Shown piece by piece: positions 6,682-12,788 of a stretch of DNA of 12,788 nt. Each line of letters opens with the position of its first letter. The stretch's first letter is position 1. The notes beneath the pieces were generated by a model. The model made no database searches. It had not been told where the DNA came from and saw only the letters and a list, made by a program, of their open reading frames with translations. The stretch lies in the NCBI GenBank assembly GCA_903867275.1, contig CAIPQY010000560.1:1-12788 (forward strand), read 5' to 3'. The position numbers and the translations under genes were made by a program. This DNA comes from an uncultured bacterium. GTDB taxonomy: Bacteria > Planctomycetota > Phycisphaerae > Phycisphaerales > SM1A02.

Positions 6682-7941
6682 ATGCAAGCCCGAAGCGAAG
6701 TCCATGTGGACCTGTCGGCCCTTGACCACAACCTGATGGTCATGCGGGGCATGCTGTCGCCCGGCGTGCGCCTTGGGGCCGTGGTGAAGGCCGATGCCTA
6801 CGGGCTGGGTGCCGCTCGCATCGCGCGGCGCATGGCGCCGGCGGTGGACATGCTGATGGTTTTCGGCATGGACGAGGCCGAGGTGGTGCATGCCGCGGCG
6901 CCCACGACCCCCATGCTGGTGATGATGCCCACGCATGCCATCGAGGCGGGCAGTCCCGCGCATGGCATGCTGGTGAAGGGCTTGCTGCATCTGGCGGCGC
7001 ATGACGCGGCGCAGGTGCGACGCATCGAGCGAGCCGCCGCGGAGCTGGGCGTGCGCGTGCCGATGCACATCGAGGTGGACACGGGCCTGGGTCGCGGTGG
7101 CTGCCTGCCCGAGGATGCGACGGCGCTTGTGCCGCTGATCGTTGGCAGCGAGCGGCTTGCGCTCACCGGCGCGTTCACCCACTACGCCAACGCCGGCGGC
7201 AGCGAGGGCGCCACCGATGCGCAGCGCGAACGCTTCGATGCGTGGATGGCCGATGCCGATCTTCCCGAGTCGTGCGTGGTGCATTCGGCAAGCACCTTCG
7301 CGGCCATCCGCGACGGTCGCTTCCATCATCAGATGGTGCGCATGGGGCTGGCGTGGACGGGCCTGCCGTTCGAGGGCACGCGCGACGGCCGTCACATGGA
7401 CACCGTGGGCACGCTTCGCCCCGTGTTCAGCTGGCGCAGCCGCGTGATGCAGGTGCGCTCGCTGCCCGTGGGCGCCACGGTGGGCTACGGCAGTCGCTGG
7501 GTCGCGCGCGTTGAAAGCGCGGTCGGACTGGTGCCCATCGGGTACGCCGACGGATATCCGCTGCTTCCCATGGATACGCGCACATTGCGGCCCGCACAGG
7601 CGGAGCGTCGCGTGGTGCGCGTGCGCGTGGGGCAGGGGGCGGATGCCGCGTGGATGGCGGTGCCGGTGATCGGCGCCGTGAGCATGGACCAGATCGCCAT
7701 CGACCTGACGGCCGTGGTGGCGCGTCTGCCGGATGGCGGCGTGCACGCTTCCGTGGAAGTGGTGTCGGCGGATCCTGCCGCGCCCAACCACGCCGCGCGC
7801 GTGGCCAGCATGACGGGCCAGCATGCCTATGAACTGATGTGCCGCATTCCACCGCGCGTGCCGCGTCTGTACATGGCGGCCGAGGAAGCGGTGCGCGTGG
7901 GTTCGGACGAGGTGAAGGCGTCGGCGCGTCAGGCCTCCTGA
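6682..7941 (+). CDS. alr: Alanine racemase
   Basis: This is a 419-residue PLP enzyme that interconverts L- and D-alanine for peptidoglycan synthesis in the cytoplasm. The PLP-binding lysine is Lys36 in VVKADAYGLG. The second catalytic base is Tyr269 in VGYGSRW. Other family motifs are VDTGLGRGG at 132-140, VRMGLAWTGL (usual form VRPGIALYGL), VPIGYADGYP, and GAVSMDQIAID with Met335. The position that is a carbamylated lysine in the Geobacillus enzyme is Glu131 here, with its partner Arg138 kept. I use the ATG at 6682; an in-frame GTG immediately before it (6679) is an equally good start and would add one residue. The gene is divergent from the helicase by 57 bases. A 6-pair hairpin lies ten bases past the stop. 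Confidence 0.95.
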   Translation: MQARSEVHVDLSALDHNLMVMRGMLSPGVRLGAVVKADAYGLGAARIARRMAPAVDMLMVFGMDEAEVVHAAAPTTPMLVMMPTHAIEAGSPAHGMLVKGLLHLAAHDAAQVRRIERAAAELGVRVPMHIEVDTGLGRGGCLPEDATALVPLIVGSERLALTGAFTHYANAGGSEGATDAQRERFDAWMADADLPESCVVHSASTFAAIRDGRFHHQMVRMGLAWTGLPFEGTRDGRHMDTVGTLRPVFSWRSRVMQVRSLPVGATVGYGSRWVARVESAVGLVPIGYADGYPLLPMDTRTLRPAQAERRVVRVRVGQGADAAWMAVPVIGAVSMDQIAIDLTAVVARLPDGGVHASVEVVSADPAAPNHAARVASMTGQHAYELMCRIPPRVPRLYMAAEEAVRVGSDEVKASARQAS

Positions 7942-7950
7942 GGCCGCGTT

Positions 7951-7965
7951 CGCCGCACTGCGGCG
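7951..7965 (+). terminator. Hairpin after alr, possible terminator
   Basis: CGCCGC and GCGGCG form a perfect six-pair stem with an ACT loop, ten bases after the alr stop codon. There is no T-run after it, so intrinsic termination would be weak. A second small inverted repeat (GGCCTC/GAGGCC) overlaps the alr stop codon itself. The proposed mqnA -10 follows eight bases later, so the two genes may be separate transcripts. Confidence 0.35.
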
Positions 7966-7972
7966 CTTCGCC

Positions 7973-7978
7973 TAGAGT
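7973..7978 (+). promoter_or_regulatory. Candidate -10 element for mqnA
   Basis: TAGAGT, four of six matches to TATAAT, ends eight bases before the GTG at 7987. With the usual six- to seven-base distance, transcription would start within two bases of this GTG. No Shine-Dalgarno sequence and no good -35 are seen. If real, it supports the GTG rather than the ATG at 8002 as the mqnA start. Confidence 0.3.
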
Positions 7979-7986
7979 GCAGGCCC

Positions 7987-8889
7987 GTGCGTGCAGCAGC
8001 CATGGAATCCAGTGCAGACAGGGCCGGCGCGCCGCAGCGGGCAGCGACGGATGTGACGCGCCTGGGCGTGGTGCGATACCTGAACACGCGACCGCTGATC
8101 GCGGGTCTGGAGTCCCTGCGCGGGCTGCAGCTGCGTGCCGAGGTTCCCGCAGAACTGATCGGCACCATCGAGCGCGGCGAGCTGGATGCGGCGCTGTGCA
8201 GCAGCATCGATTTCCAGCGCTCTTCGCAGGATCTGGTCATCTTGCCAGTGGGGCTGCTCGGCAGCGCCGGCGCAACGCTCACGGTGAAGGTGTTCTCGCG
8301 CGTGCCGCTGGCGCAGGTGCGACGCCTGCACGCGGATGCCGACAGTCACACCAGCCGCGTGCTGGCGGGCATCGTGTTCGCGGAGCGCTTCGGCACCACG
8401 CTGGAACTGGTGGACGGCGTTCCCGACAACCTGGATGCATGCGATGCCGAAGCGATGCTGTTGATCGGCGACAAGGTGGTGCTGCGCGCGCCCGATGCCG
8501 CACGCTTTCCGCACGAGCTGGATCTGGGTCATGCGTGGTACGAGATGAACGCGCTGCCATTCACCTTCGCCTGCTGGATGGCGCCGCGCCCGTGCGATGC
8601 CGCGGCGCAGCAACGCCTGCACACGCTGGCGCAGGTGCTGGATCACCAGCGTCGTCGCAATGCGCAGCGTCTGGCCAGCCTTGCCGCGGTGGAGGGTCGC
8701 GCGCGTGGATGGCCTGCGGAGGTTGCGCATCGCTACCTGTGCGAACTGCTTCGATTCGAGTGGAACCATGCGCAGCGACGCGGGCTTGAACTGTTCTGGG
8801 CGAAGGCCGCGGAGCATGGGTTGCAGCCCATGCGCCGGGCCATCGCGTTGCTGGAGCCGCCATGCCGCCCCGGGCACGCCTGCGACTGA
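7987..8889 (+). CDS. mqnA: Chorismate dehydratase MqnA (futalosine pathway of menaquinone synthesis)
   Basis: This is a 300-residue protein of the MqnA/MqnD fold. It removes water from chorismate to make 3-[(1-carboxyvinyl)oxy]benzoate, the first step of the futalosine route to menaquinone. Recognisable signatures are RLGVVRYLNTRPLIAGLE, the GELDAALCSSIDF segment, the ILPVGLLGSAG stretch followed by a VKVFSRVPL strand, TSRVLAGIVFAERFG, AMLLIGDKVVL, and the late WYEMNALPFTFACWM. The last part is MqnA-like, and the overall pattern fits MqnA better than MqnD. The start is GTG 7987 or ATG 8002; the latter gives 295 residues, and the first 25 or so residues before the conserved core are variable. 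Later pathway genes (mqnB, mqnC, mqnD) are not in the window. The 3' end overlaps the sigma-like gene by 28 bases. Confidence 0.92.
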   Translation: MRAAAMESSADRAGAPQRAATDVTRLGVVRYLNTRPLIAGLESLRGLQLRAEVPAELIGTIERGELDAALCSSIDFQRSSQDLVILPVGLLGSAGATLTVKVFSRVPLAQVRRLHADADSHTSRVLAGIVFAERFGTTLELVDGVPDNLDACDAEAMLLIGDKVVLRAPDAARFPHELDLGHAWYEMNALPFTFACWMAPRPCDAAAQQRLHTLAQVLDHQRRRNAQRLASLAAVEGRARGWPAEVAHRYLCELLRFEWNHAQRRGLELFWAKAAEHGLQPMRRAIALLEPPCRPGHACD

Positions 8890-10505
8890 CGCCGATCGTT
8901 CAACTGGAGCGGCAGCTGGAATTCGCCGGCGCCGAGGCGGTTTGTCGCATCGTGAAGGCGGCGGAAGCGGCCACGCGCGAGGTGGATCGTGACGGCCTGT
9001 TGAGCGAGGCGTGGATCGTGGAGCGGCTCACCGGCGTGAAGTCGCGCGATGCCGAGCGTGCGCCGGTGCTGGTGGGGCAGGCGGTGGCGATGGATCTTTC
9101 AGCCCTGGCGCTGCGGCTTTCGGAGCGGGCGCCGCTGCAGCCATCCGATCTGCCGGGCGGCGCGGTCACGCTGGTGCATGGCGCCAACGATCTGGGTGTG
9201 ACCGTGCGTTCGCTGCAGCGATGGCGTCGTCAGGGGCTGGCCATGGTGCGCGTGCGCACGCCTGCGGGTGTTCGCACCGCGCTGTCGGGCAAGGCGCTGG
9301 CGTGGTGCCGCGAGCGGCTGCTTGGCAGCGTGGCTTCGCGTCGTCGCGATCCGGTGCGTCGGGCCAGCGTGATGGCTGTGGCTGCCACCGAGGCGCGCGC
9401 CGGCGAGACGCTGCACGCGGTGGCGCGACGCGTGGCGAAGAAGGCGGGCGTGTCGGTGGCCTCGGCGCGTCGCATGATCGCAGCGGCCGAGCGCAAGGGC
9501 GTGGTGCCCACACTGCGTCGACGCGAAACCGTGCAGCCTTCCGCGCGTCGTGCCGCCTGGCGCGCCTGGCGTCGCGGCACCGAACTGCTGCCGGTGGCGC
9601 AGTCGATCGCTCGAAGCGAAGCGGCCACGCTGCGACTGGTTCGCCGCGAGCGGCGCGACCGGCTTCGCGCGCTGCGACTGGGCGCTTCGCCGCTGGCCAC
9701 CTTCACGCGCGCCGATGCGGCCGACACGCTGCTTGCGCCGCGTGCGGTGCGAAGCGGCCTGGCGGTGGAGCCGTGGCCCGTGGAGGCGCGCGCGTTTCTT
9801 CGGCGCTTTCCGCCGGCCGCGCAGGGCGAGCGCGCCTCACCGGCCGATGCGCAGCGATTGGTGGCGCTTCGCTACCTGCTGTGGAACGCCGCGCTGGAGA
9901 TGGGCTCGCTGCGCGGATCCGACCCGGGCGAGCGACTGGATCCGGTCGAAACGCGGCTGCGATGGGCCGCGCGCCTGCGCCTGACCTTGATCGAGCGTGC
10001 GCTGCCGGGTGCGCTGGGTCGACTGCAATCCATGCGAGGCGGTCCGTTGCAGGGTCTTCCACCGGCGGCGCTGCGGCGCGCGATCGTGGCTGCGGTGCAC
10101 GCGGCCGGCACCGCGGTGGACGAGGCGATGGCAGGCGAGTTGTCGATCGAGCGTCCGCGTCTGGCGGCGCTGGCGGGCGCAGTGGTGGAGCGATCGCTCG
10201 CCGGCGCTGCGTGGCTGCGGCCGGGCACAGCCGGTCGCGATGCGGAGGTGTCGCTGCCCGAGAGTCTTCGTGATCGCAGTGTGCCGTGGTGCGCCGTGCT
10301 TCCGCTGCGCGATGATCTGGCGACGGCCGCGGTGGCCGACAACGATCCGGGCGCGCAGCTGCTCACGCTGCGCTTCGGATGGCAGGGCGAGGCGCCACGC
10401 ACGGCGGCGGAGGCGGCCACGCAGCTTCGCATCGACCCGCGTCGGGCAGCGATGACGACAGCACAGACCTTCCGAAGGCTTCGAGCACACGCGCGAACGC
10501 GTTGA
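8862..10505 (+). CDS. Divergent sigma-70-like multi-HTH protein (possible degenerate planctomycetal sigma factor)
   Basis: This is a 547-residue, arginine- and alanine-rich protein. The start ATG has GGAG five bases upstream and overlaps mqnA by 28 bases, so translation is probably coupled. From the N-terminus: a helical region at 10-100 with an AWIVERLTGVK segment; a MerR-like helix-turn-helix at about 105-150 (NDLGVTVRSLQRWRRQGL); a second HTH at about 182-213 (ARRVAKKAGVSVASARRMI); and a third at about 231-271. A segment resembling sigma region 1.2 lies at 325-350 (SPADAQRLVALRYLLWNAAL) and one like region 2.1 at 360-390. Residues 500-547 (LLTLRFGWQGE to FRRLRAHARTR) match sigma-70 region 4 without gaps. 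This order recalls N-terminally extended planctomycetal sigma-70 proteins. The region 2.3/2.4 melting motif and the -35-contacting residues are missing. It could be a non-canonical sigma, a regulator or an antagonist. Confidence 0.8.
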   Translation: MPPRARLRLTPIVQLERQLEFAGAEAVCRIVKAAEAATREVDRDGLLSEAWIVERLTGVKSRDAERAPVLVGQAVAMDLSALALRLSERAPLQPSDLPGGAVTLVHGANDLGVTVRSLQRWRRQGLAMVRVRTPAGVRTALSGKALAWCRERLLGSVASRRRDPVRRASVMAVAATEARAGETLHAVARRVAKKAGVSVASARRMIAAAERKGVVPTLRRRETVQPSARRAAWRAWRRGTELLPVAQSIARSEAATLRLVRRERRDRLRALRLGASPLATFTRADAADTLLAPRAVRSGLAVEPWPVEARAFLRRFPPAAQGERASPADAQRLVALRYLLWNAALEMGSLRGSDPGERLDPVETRLRWAARLRLTLIERALPGALGRLQSMRGGPLQGLPPAALRRAIVAAVHAAGTAVDEAMAGELSIERPRLAALAGAVVERSLAGAAWLRPGTAGRDAEVSLPESLRDRSVPWCAVLPLRDDLATAAVADNDPGAQLLTLRFGWQGEAPRTAAEAATQLRIDPRRAAMTTAQTFRRLRAHARTR

Positions 10506-10518
10506 ATCGAGATCCGAT

Positions 10519-10542
10519 CCGGTTCAGCGCTTGCTGAACTGG
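10519..10542. terminator. Hairpin spanning the rpsI stop codon, between convergent genes
   Basis: CCGGTTCAGC and GCTGAACTGG pair over ten positions with one G-T wobble and a GCTT loop. The left arm contains the rpsI stop codon (10524-10526), and loop plus right arm cover its last codons. It lies 13 bases past the sigma-like stop on the plus strand, so it could slow transcription from both sides. Neither side has a T-run, so Rho-independent release is uncertain. Confidence 0.45.
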
Positions 10543-10982
10543 AAGCGACGACGGGCGCCGGCCTGACCGTACTTCTTGCGCTCCACCTTGCGGGCGTCGC
10601 GGGTGAGCAGGTCCTGCTCGCGCAGAACGGTCTCGTGGTTCGGATCGAAGGCCATGACGGCGCGGGCGATGCCCAGCTGCACGGCGCCGGCCTGGCCGGT
10701 CACGCCGCCGCCGGCGCAGGTGACGCGCAGGTCGAGCGAGCCCTTCATGCCGGTCTTCTCGAGCACGGCCAGGATGTTCTTGCGATCGCGCTCGATCACG
10801 AAGAACTCCTCGAACGGACGCTCATTCACCAGGAACTCGCCCTTGCCCGGCTTCACGCGCACGCGAGCCGTGCTGGTCTTGCGACGGCCGATGGCCCACC
10901 ACCAACCGAAGCGGTCGGCGGGCTGCTGCGCGCGCAGAGGACGGGAGGCGGGAGCGGTGACGGGTGCGTTGAAGGTGGTCAT
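10524..10982 (-). CDS. rpsI: 30S ribosomal protein S9
   Basis: This is a 152-residue S9 protein of the small ribosomal subunit, whose C-terminal tail reaches the decoding-site tRNAs. The diagnostic parts are AIGRRKTSTARVRVKPG at about 30-46, the GGGVTGQAGA segment, GIARAV, LLTRDARKVERKKYGQAGAR, and the conserved end RFQFSKR. It is longer than the usual 130 residues because of about 28 extra N-terminal residues (MTTFNAPVTAPASRPLRAQQ and following). It is the second gene of the rplM-rpsI pair, with a 14-base gap, the standard bacterial arrangement. It ends convergently with the sigma-like gene, only 18 bases away. Confidence 0.98.
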   Translation of the reverse strand: MTTFNAPVTAPASRPLRAQQPADRFGWWWAIGRRKTSTARVRVKPGKGEFLVNERPFEEFFVIERDRKNILAVLEKTGMKGSLDLRVTCAGGGVTGQAGAVQLGIARAVMAFDPNHETVLREQDLLTRDARKVERKKYGQAGARRRFQFSKR

Positions 10983-10996
10983 GGTGATGAGCTCGT

Positions 10997-11452
10997 TCAG
11001 CGGAGGGTGCGGCGCGAGGAGACGTCGAGCGTCTGGGGCTGCTGCGCACTGTGCGGGTGCTCTGCACCCTTGAAGACCTTGAGACGACGACGCATGGTGC
11101 TGCCGAGCGGTCCGCGGGGCAGCATGCGGATGATGGCTTCCTCAACCATCGTGCACGGATCCTCTGCCATCAGCGTGCGGTAGGTGCGCACGCGAAGTCC
11201 ACCCGGGTGACCGGAGAACTTGCGCAGGGTCTTCTGATCGGCCTTGCGACCGGTCAGCGCGACCTGCGCGGCGTTGGTGACCACCACGGCTTCGCCGCAG
11301 TCGACATTGGGCGTGTAGTCGGGACGGTGCTTGCCCATCAGCACGGTGGCCACCTGCGTTGCGAGGCGACCGAGCACCTTGCCGCTTGCGTCGACATGGC
11401 GCCATGTGAGGGACTTCGTACCGGGCTTGATGAAAGTGGTCTGGCGAGGCAT
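10997..11452 (-). CDS. rplM: 50S ribosomal protein L13
   Basis: This is a 151-residue L13 protein, an early-assembling protein of the large subunit. Family signatures are WRHVDASGKVLGRLAT, VLMGKHRPDYTP, DCGEAVVVTNA, the ALTGRKADQKTLRKFSGHPGG stretch, and MVEEAIIRMLPRGPLG. The ATG at 11452 (MPRQTTFIKPG) is chosen over an upstream frame start at 11518, because that longer form would begin on the -35 hexamer of the promoter and adds residues not found in L13. AGGA lies ten bases before the ATG. The last residues (HPHSAQQPQTLDVSSRRTLR) extend slightly beyond a typical L13. It leads the rplM-rpsI operon. Confidence 0.98.
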   Translation of the reverse strand: MPRQTTFIKPGTKSLTWRHVDASGKVLGRLATQVATVLMGKHRPDYTPNVDCGEAVVVTNAAQVALTGRKADQKTLRKFSGHPGGLRVRTYRTLMAEDPCTMVEEAIIRMLPRGPLGSTMRRRLKVFKGAEHPHSAQQPQTLDVSSRRTLR

Positions 11453-11468
11453 GGTTTCGTGTTCCTGT

Positions 11469-11481
11469 TGCCCGATGGGCA
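11469..11481 (-). promoter_or_regulatory. Small hairpin in the rplM leader
   Basis: TGCCC and GGGCA form a five-pair stem with a three-base loop between the proposed transcription start and the rplM ribosome-binding site. L13 autoregulates its own leader in some bacteria, but this hairpin is too small to assign to a known class. Confidence 0.25.
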
Positions 11482-11490
11482 GAACGGAGA

Positions 11491-11518
11491 AGGATATGAA
11501 AATGGCCGTTTCTGTCAA
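11491..11518 (-). promoter_or_regulatory. Promoter of the rplM-rpsI operon
   Basis: A perfect -35 TTGACA (11518-11513) is followed after 16 bases by the -10 TATCCT (11496-11491, four of six matches). Transcription would begin near 11484, leaving a leader of about 32 bases before the rplM ATG. This is the best housekeeping-type promoter in the window and fits a strongly expressed ribosomal protein operon. Confidence 0.65.
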
Positions 11519-11540
11519 GGGGTTGGGGCGGGCGGACCGA

Positions 11541-11550
11541 GGGGCGCCCC
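11541..11550. repeat. GC-only palindrome in the rplM/CPBP divergent region
   Basis: GGGGCGCCCC is a perfect ten-base palindrome between the two divergent genes, 22 bases upstream of the rplM -35 and 29 bases before the proposed -10 of the CPBP gene. It could be an operator, but in DNA this rich in G and C chance is a fair explanation. Confidence 0.2.
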
Positions 11551-11579
11551 GGAGCGCTGCGGCGGGCCAAAACCCCGGC

Positions 11580-11585
11580 TAGTCT
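11580..11585 (+). promoter_or_regulatory. Candidate -10 element for the CPBP-family gene
   Basis: TAGTCT ends nine bases before the ATG at 11595. No Shine-Dalgarno sequence is present, as the bases just before the ATG are GCCAAAATC. The arrangement matches the one before mqnA and suggests a leaderless or nearly leaderless message. No good -35 is visible. Confidence 0.3.
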
Positions 11586-11594
11586 GCCAAAATC

Positions 11595-12788
11595 ATGCCT
11601 TCCACCCTTCGAAGCGGCCTTCTGTGGATGTTGCTGGTGCTTGTACCGGCGGGTTGGATCGGCATCTCTTTGCAGGAGGAGGGGGATCGCGCGGCTGAAG
11701 CGGCCACGACCGAGCAGCACCCTGAACTGAGTTCGATCACCACGATGCAGGGCCGTTTGGCCTCGATGTTGGGCTCGCAGGCCCTGGAGGCGGAGAACCC
11801 CCTTGGCACGCGACCGATGGCGCATCTGGCGGCCGGCATCGTGCTGGCCAATGCCGGGCAGCGTGCGCGTGCCGAAGCGCAGGTGCAACTGGCTGCCGAT
11901 GCCACGCGCAACGCGCCCGAGCCCACGCTGGTGGCCGCGGTGCGCGCGATCGTGCAGGCGTGGCCGGAAGGAGGTCAGCTGGCGACCCGCACGCTCACCG
12001 CCGAGCAGTGGACGCTTGTGCAGGACCGCATGGGATGGTTCGGCTCGCTTGCGCGTGCGAAGCTGGATGGCGATCCGGTGGCGCAGAAGCACATCGACGA
12101 GGACCAGGTGTGGCTGCTGTATGGAATCATTCTTGCCGGCGTGTGGTTCGTGGGCGCCGGGCTCGCGGGACTTGCGCTGGTGATCACGCTTGGCGTGTTC
12201 GCAGCCACCGGAAAGGTGCGCAGCGCGATGCAGCCCATGCCCAACGCACTCATGGTGCTTGGCCTGCAGCGGGTGCTGGGCGAAACCTTCATCTTCTGGA
12301 TGCTGCTGTTCATGCTGCTGCGGACGCTGGCTGGGCATCTGGGCGACGGCACGCCCACCGCAGGCGGGGTGTGGCTGTCGACAGCGCTCACCTTCGCCAG
12401 TCTGGGCGCGCTGGCATGGCCGTTGTGGCGAGGCGTGTCGTGGCGTGACCTGCGTGATGCCACCGGCCTTCGCATGCCCGGCAGCGTGTGGCGTCTGGCG
12501 TGGATGAGCGCGGCCAGTTACGTGTGTGCGCTGCCCTTCATGGGTCTTGGCGTGGCGATCGGTCAGTGGCTCGCCAGCGCGATGGGCGATCGCAGTTTCC
12601 AGGATGTCAGTCATCCGGTGCAGGAATTGCTGCCGGGCGCGGACGCCGGCATGAAGCTGGCGCTGTTCGTGGTGGCCAGCATCGCCGCACCGGTGGTGGA
12701 GGAGACGGTGTTTCGCGGACTGCTGTACGGGCATGTGCGGCAGCAGACCTGGGGCTGGCCGCGGTGGCTGTCCATCACGGCGGCGATG
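11595..12788 (+). CDS. CPBP-family (CAAX protease-like) intramembrane metalloprotease, N-terminal 398 residues (cut by window edge)
   Basis: The frame is open from the ATG at 11595 to the right edge. It begins with a hydrophobic segment at about 7-24 (signal anchor). Next is a soluble helical stretch at about 28-165 with alanine-rich helices (AHLAAGIVLANAGQRARAEAQ). Several membrane helices follow at about 172-204, 217-247, 258-278, 298-328 and 354-368. The motif EETVFRG at 369-375, with Glu369, Glu370 and Arg374, and the following LLYGHVRQQ match the first catalytic motif of the CPBP/ABI family, relatives of Rce1. The later FxxxH and HxxxN/D motifs would be beyond the window. Substrates of bacterial members are mostly unknown. 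The gene is divergent from rplM and starts without a ribosome-binding site. Confidence 0.85.
   Translation, partial: MPSTLRSGLLWMLLVLVPAGWIGISLQEEGDRAAEAATTEQHPELSSITTMQGRLASMLGSQALEAENPLGTRPMAHLAAGIVLANAGQRARAEAQVQLAADATRNAPEPTLVAAVRAIVQAWPEGGQLATRTLTAEQWTLVQDRMGWFGSLARAKLDGDPVAQKHIDEDQVWLLYGIILAGVWFVGAGLAGLALVITLGVFAATGKVRSAMQPMPNALMVLGLQRVLGETFIFWMLLFMLLRTLAGHLGDGTPTAGGVWLSTALTFASLGALAWPLWRGVSWRDLRDATGLRMPGSVWRLAWMSAASYVCALPFMGLGVAIGQWLASAMGDRSFQDVSHPVQELLPGADAGMKLALFVVASIAAPVVEETVFRGLLYGHVRQQTWGWPRWLSITAAM

Noticed and set aside
6679..7824. Long minus-strand open frame running antisense to alr and continuous with the helicase frame
   Set aside because: Its sequence is histidine- and arginine-rich with no family motif, while the plus strand encodes a complete alanine racemase. 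It is a by-product of high GC at third codon positions; the helicase starts at 6624.
9011..10273. A second plus-strand frame within the sigma-like gene
   Set aside because: It is Gly/Ala/Arg-rich with no motif, while the 547-residue frame has a ribosome-binding site, HTH segments and the region 4 match.
8862..10505. Calling the sigma-like gene a normal housekeeping or ECF sigma factor
   Set aside because: The promoter-melting and -35-contact residues are absent, and the protein is longer than ECF factors, so a standard sigma role is not supported.
11142..12734. Minus-strand frame of 530 codons opposite the CPBP gene
   Set aside because: It crosses the rplM promoter and rplM in another frame, is rich in His/Arg/Gln, and opposes a clear membrane protein with the EETVFRG motif.
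1..12788. CRISPR array, transposon, tRNA or prophage signals
   Set aside because: No spaced direct repeats, terminal inverted repeats, transposase motifs, tRNA cloverleaf or phage genes were seen on either strand.

Overview
This window looks like chromosomal DNA from a high-GC planctomycete, most likely of the Phycisphaerae type. That placement is an inference from memory. It rests on a futalosine-pathway menaquinone gene (mqnA), MCE proteins of a planctomycete style, and a protein built like the N-terminally extended planctomycetal sigma-70 factors. No tRNA, rRNA, insertion sequence, CRISPR array or phage gene is visible, and genes cover nearly all of the sequence. The longest intergenic stretches are about 140 bases, so there is no gene-free stretch over 300 bases.

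Left block (minus strand, 6624 down to 1). Six genes run in one direction: a DEAD-box RNA helicase, psuG (pseudouridine-5'-phosphate glycosidase), rho (transcription terminator), two single-pass MCE/MlaD-domain proteins, and a TrmH/SpoU-type RNA methyltransferase cut by the window edge. Gaps are 9, 139, 40, 15 and 1 bases, so most or all of the block is probably one operon, with a possible internal break or control point before rho. Four of the six act on RNA or its breakdown products. The two MCE genes are the odd partners, and no ABC permease or ATPase lies beside them.

Middle block (plus strand, 6679 to 10505). alr (alanine racemase) is divergent from the helicase across a very short promoter region. 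It is followed by mqnA (chorismate dehydratase) and then a 547-residue protein whose start overlaps the end of mqnA by 28 bases. This last protein is the most unusual item in the window. It has several helix-turn-helix segments, a weak match to sigma regions 1.2 and 2.1, and a C-terminal segment that lines up without gaps to sigma-70 region 4, yet the residues used for promoter melting and for -35 recognition appear to be lost. I read it as a degenerate or repurposed sigma-factor paralogue.

Right block. rplM and rpsI (ribosomal proteins L13 and S9) form a minus-strand pair with a good -35/-10 promoter. rpsI ends convergently against the sigma-like gene, with a strong hairpin covering its stop codon. 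Divergent from rplM, a CPBP-family (CAAX protease-like) membrane protein starts at 11595 and runs off the right edge.

Three plus-strand genes that start transcripts (alr, mqnA and the CPBP gene) lack a Shine-Dalgarno sequence and have a -10-like hexamer 8 to 9 bases before the start codon. Operon-internal or long-leader genes (rho, the sigma-like gene, rplM) do show purine-rich ribosome-binding sites. This suggests leaderless transcripts at the first group.
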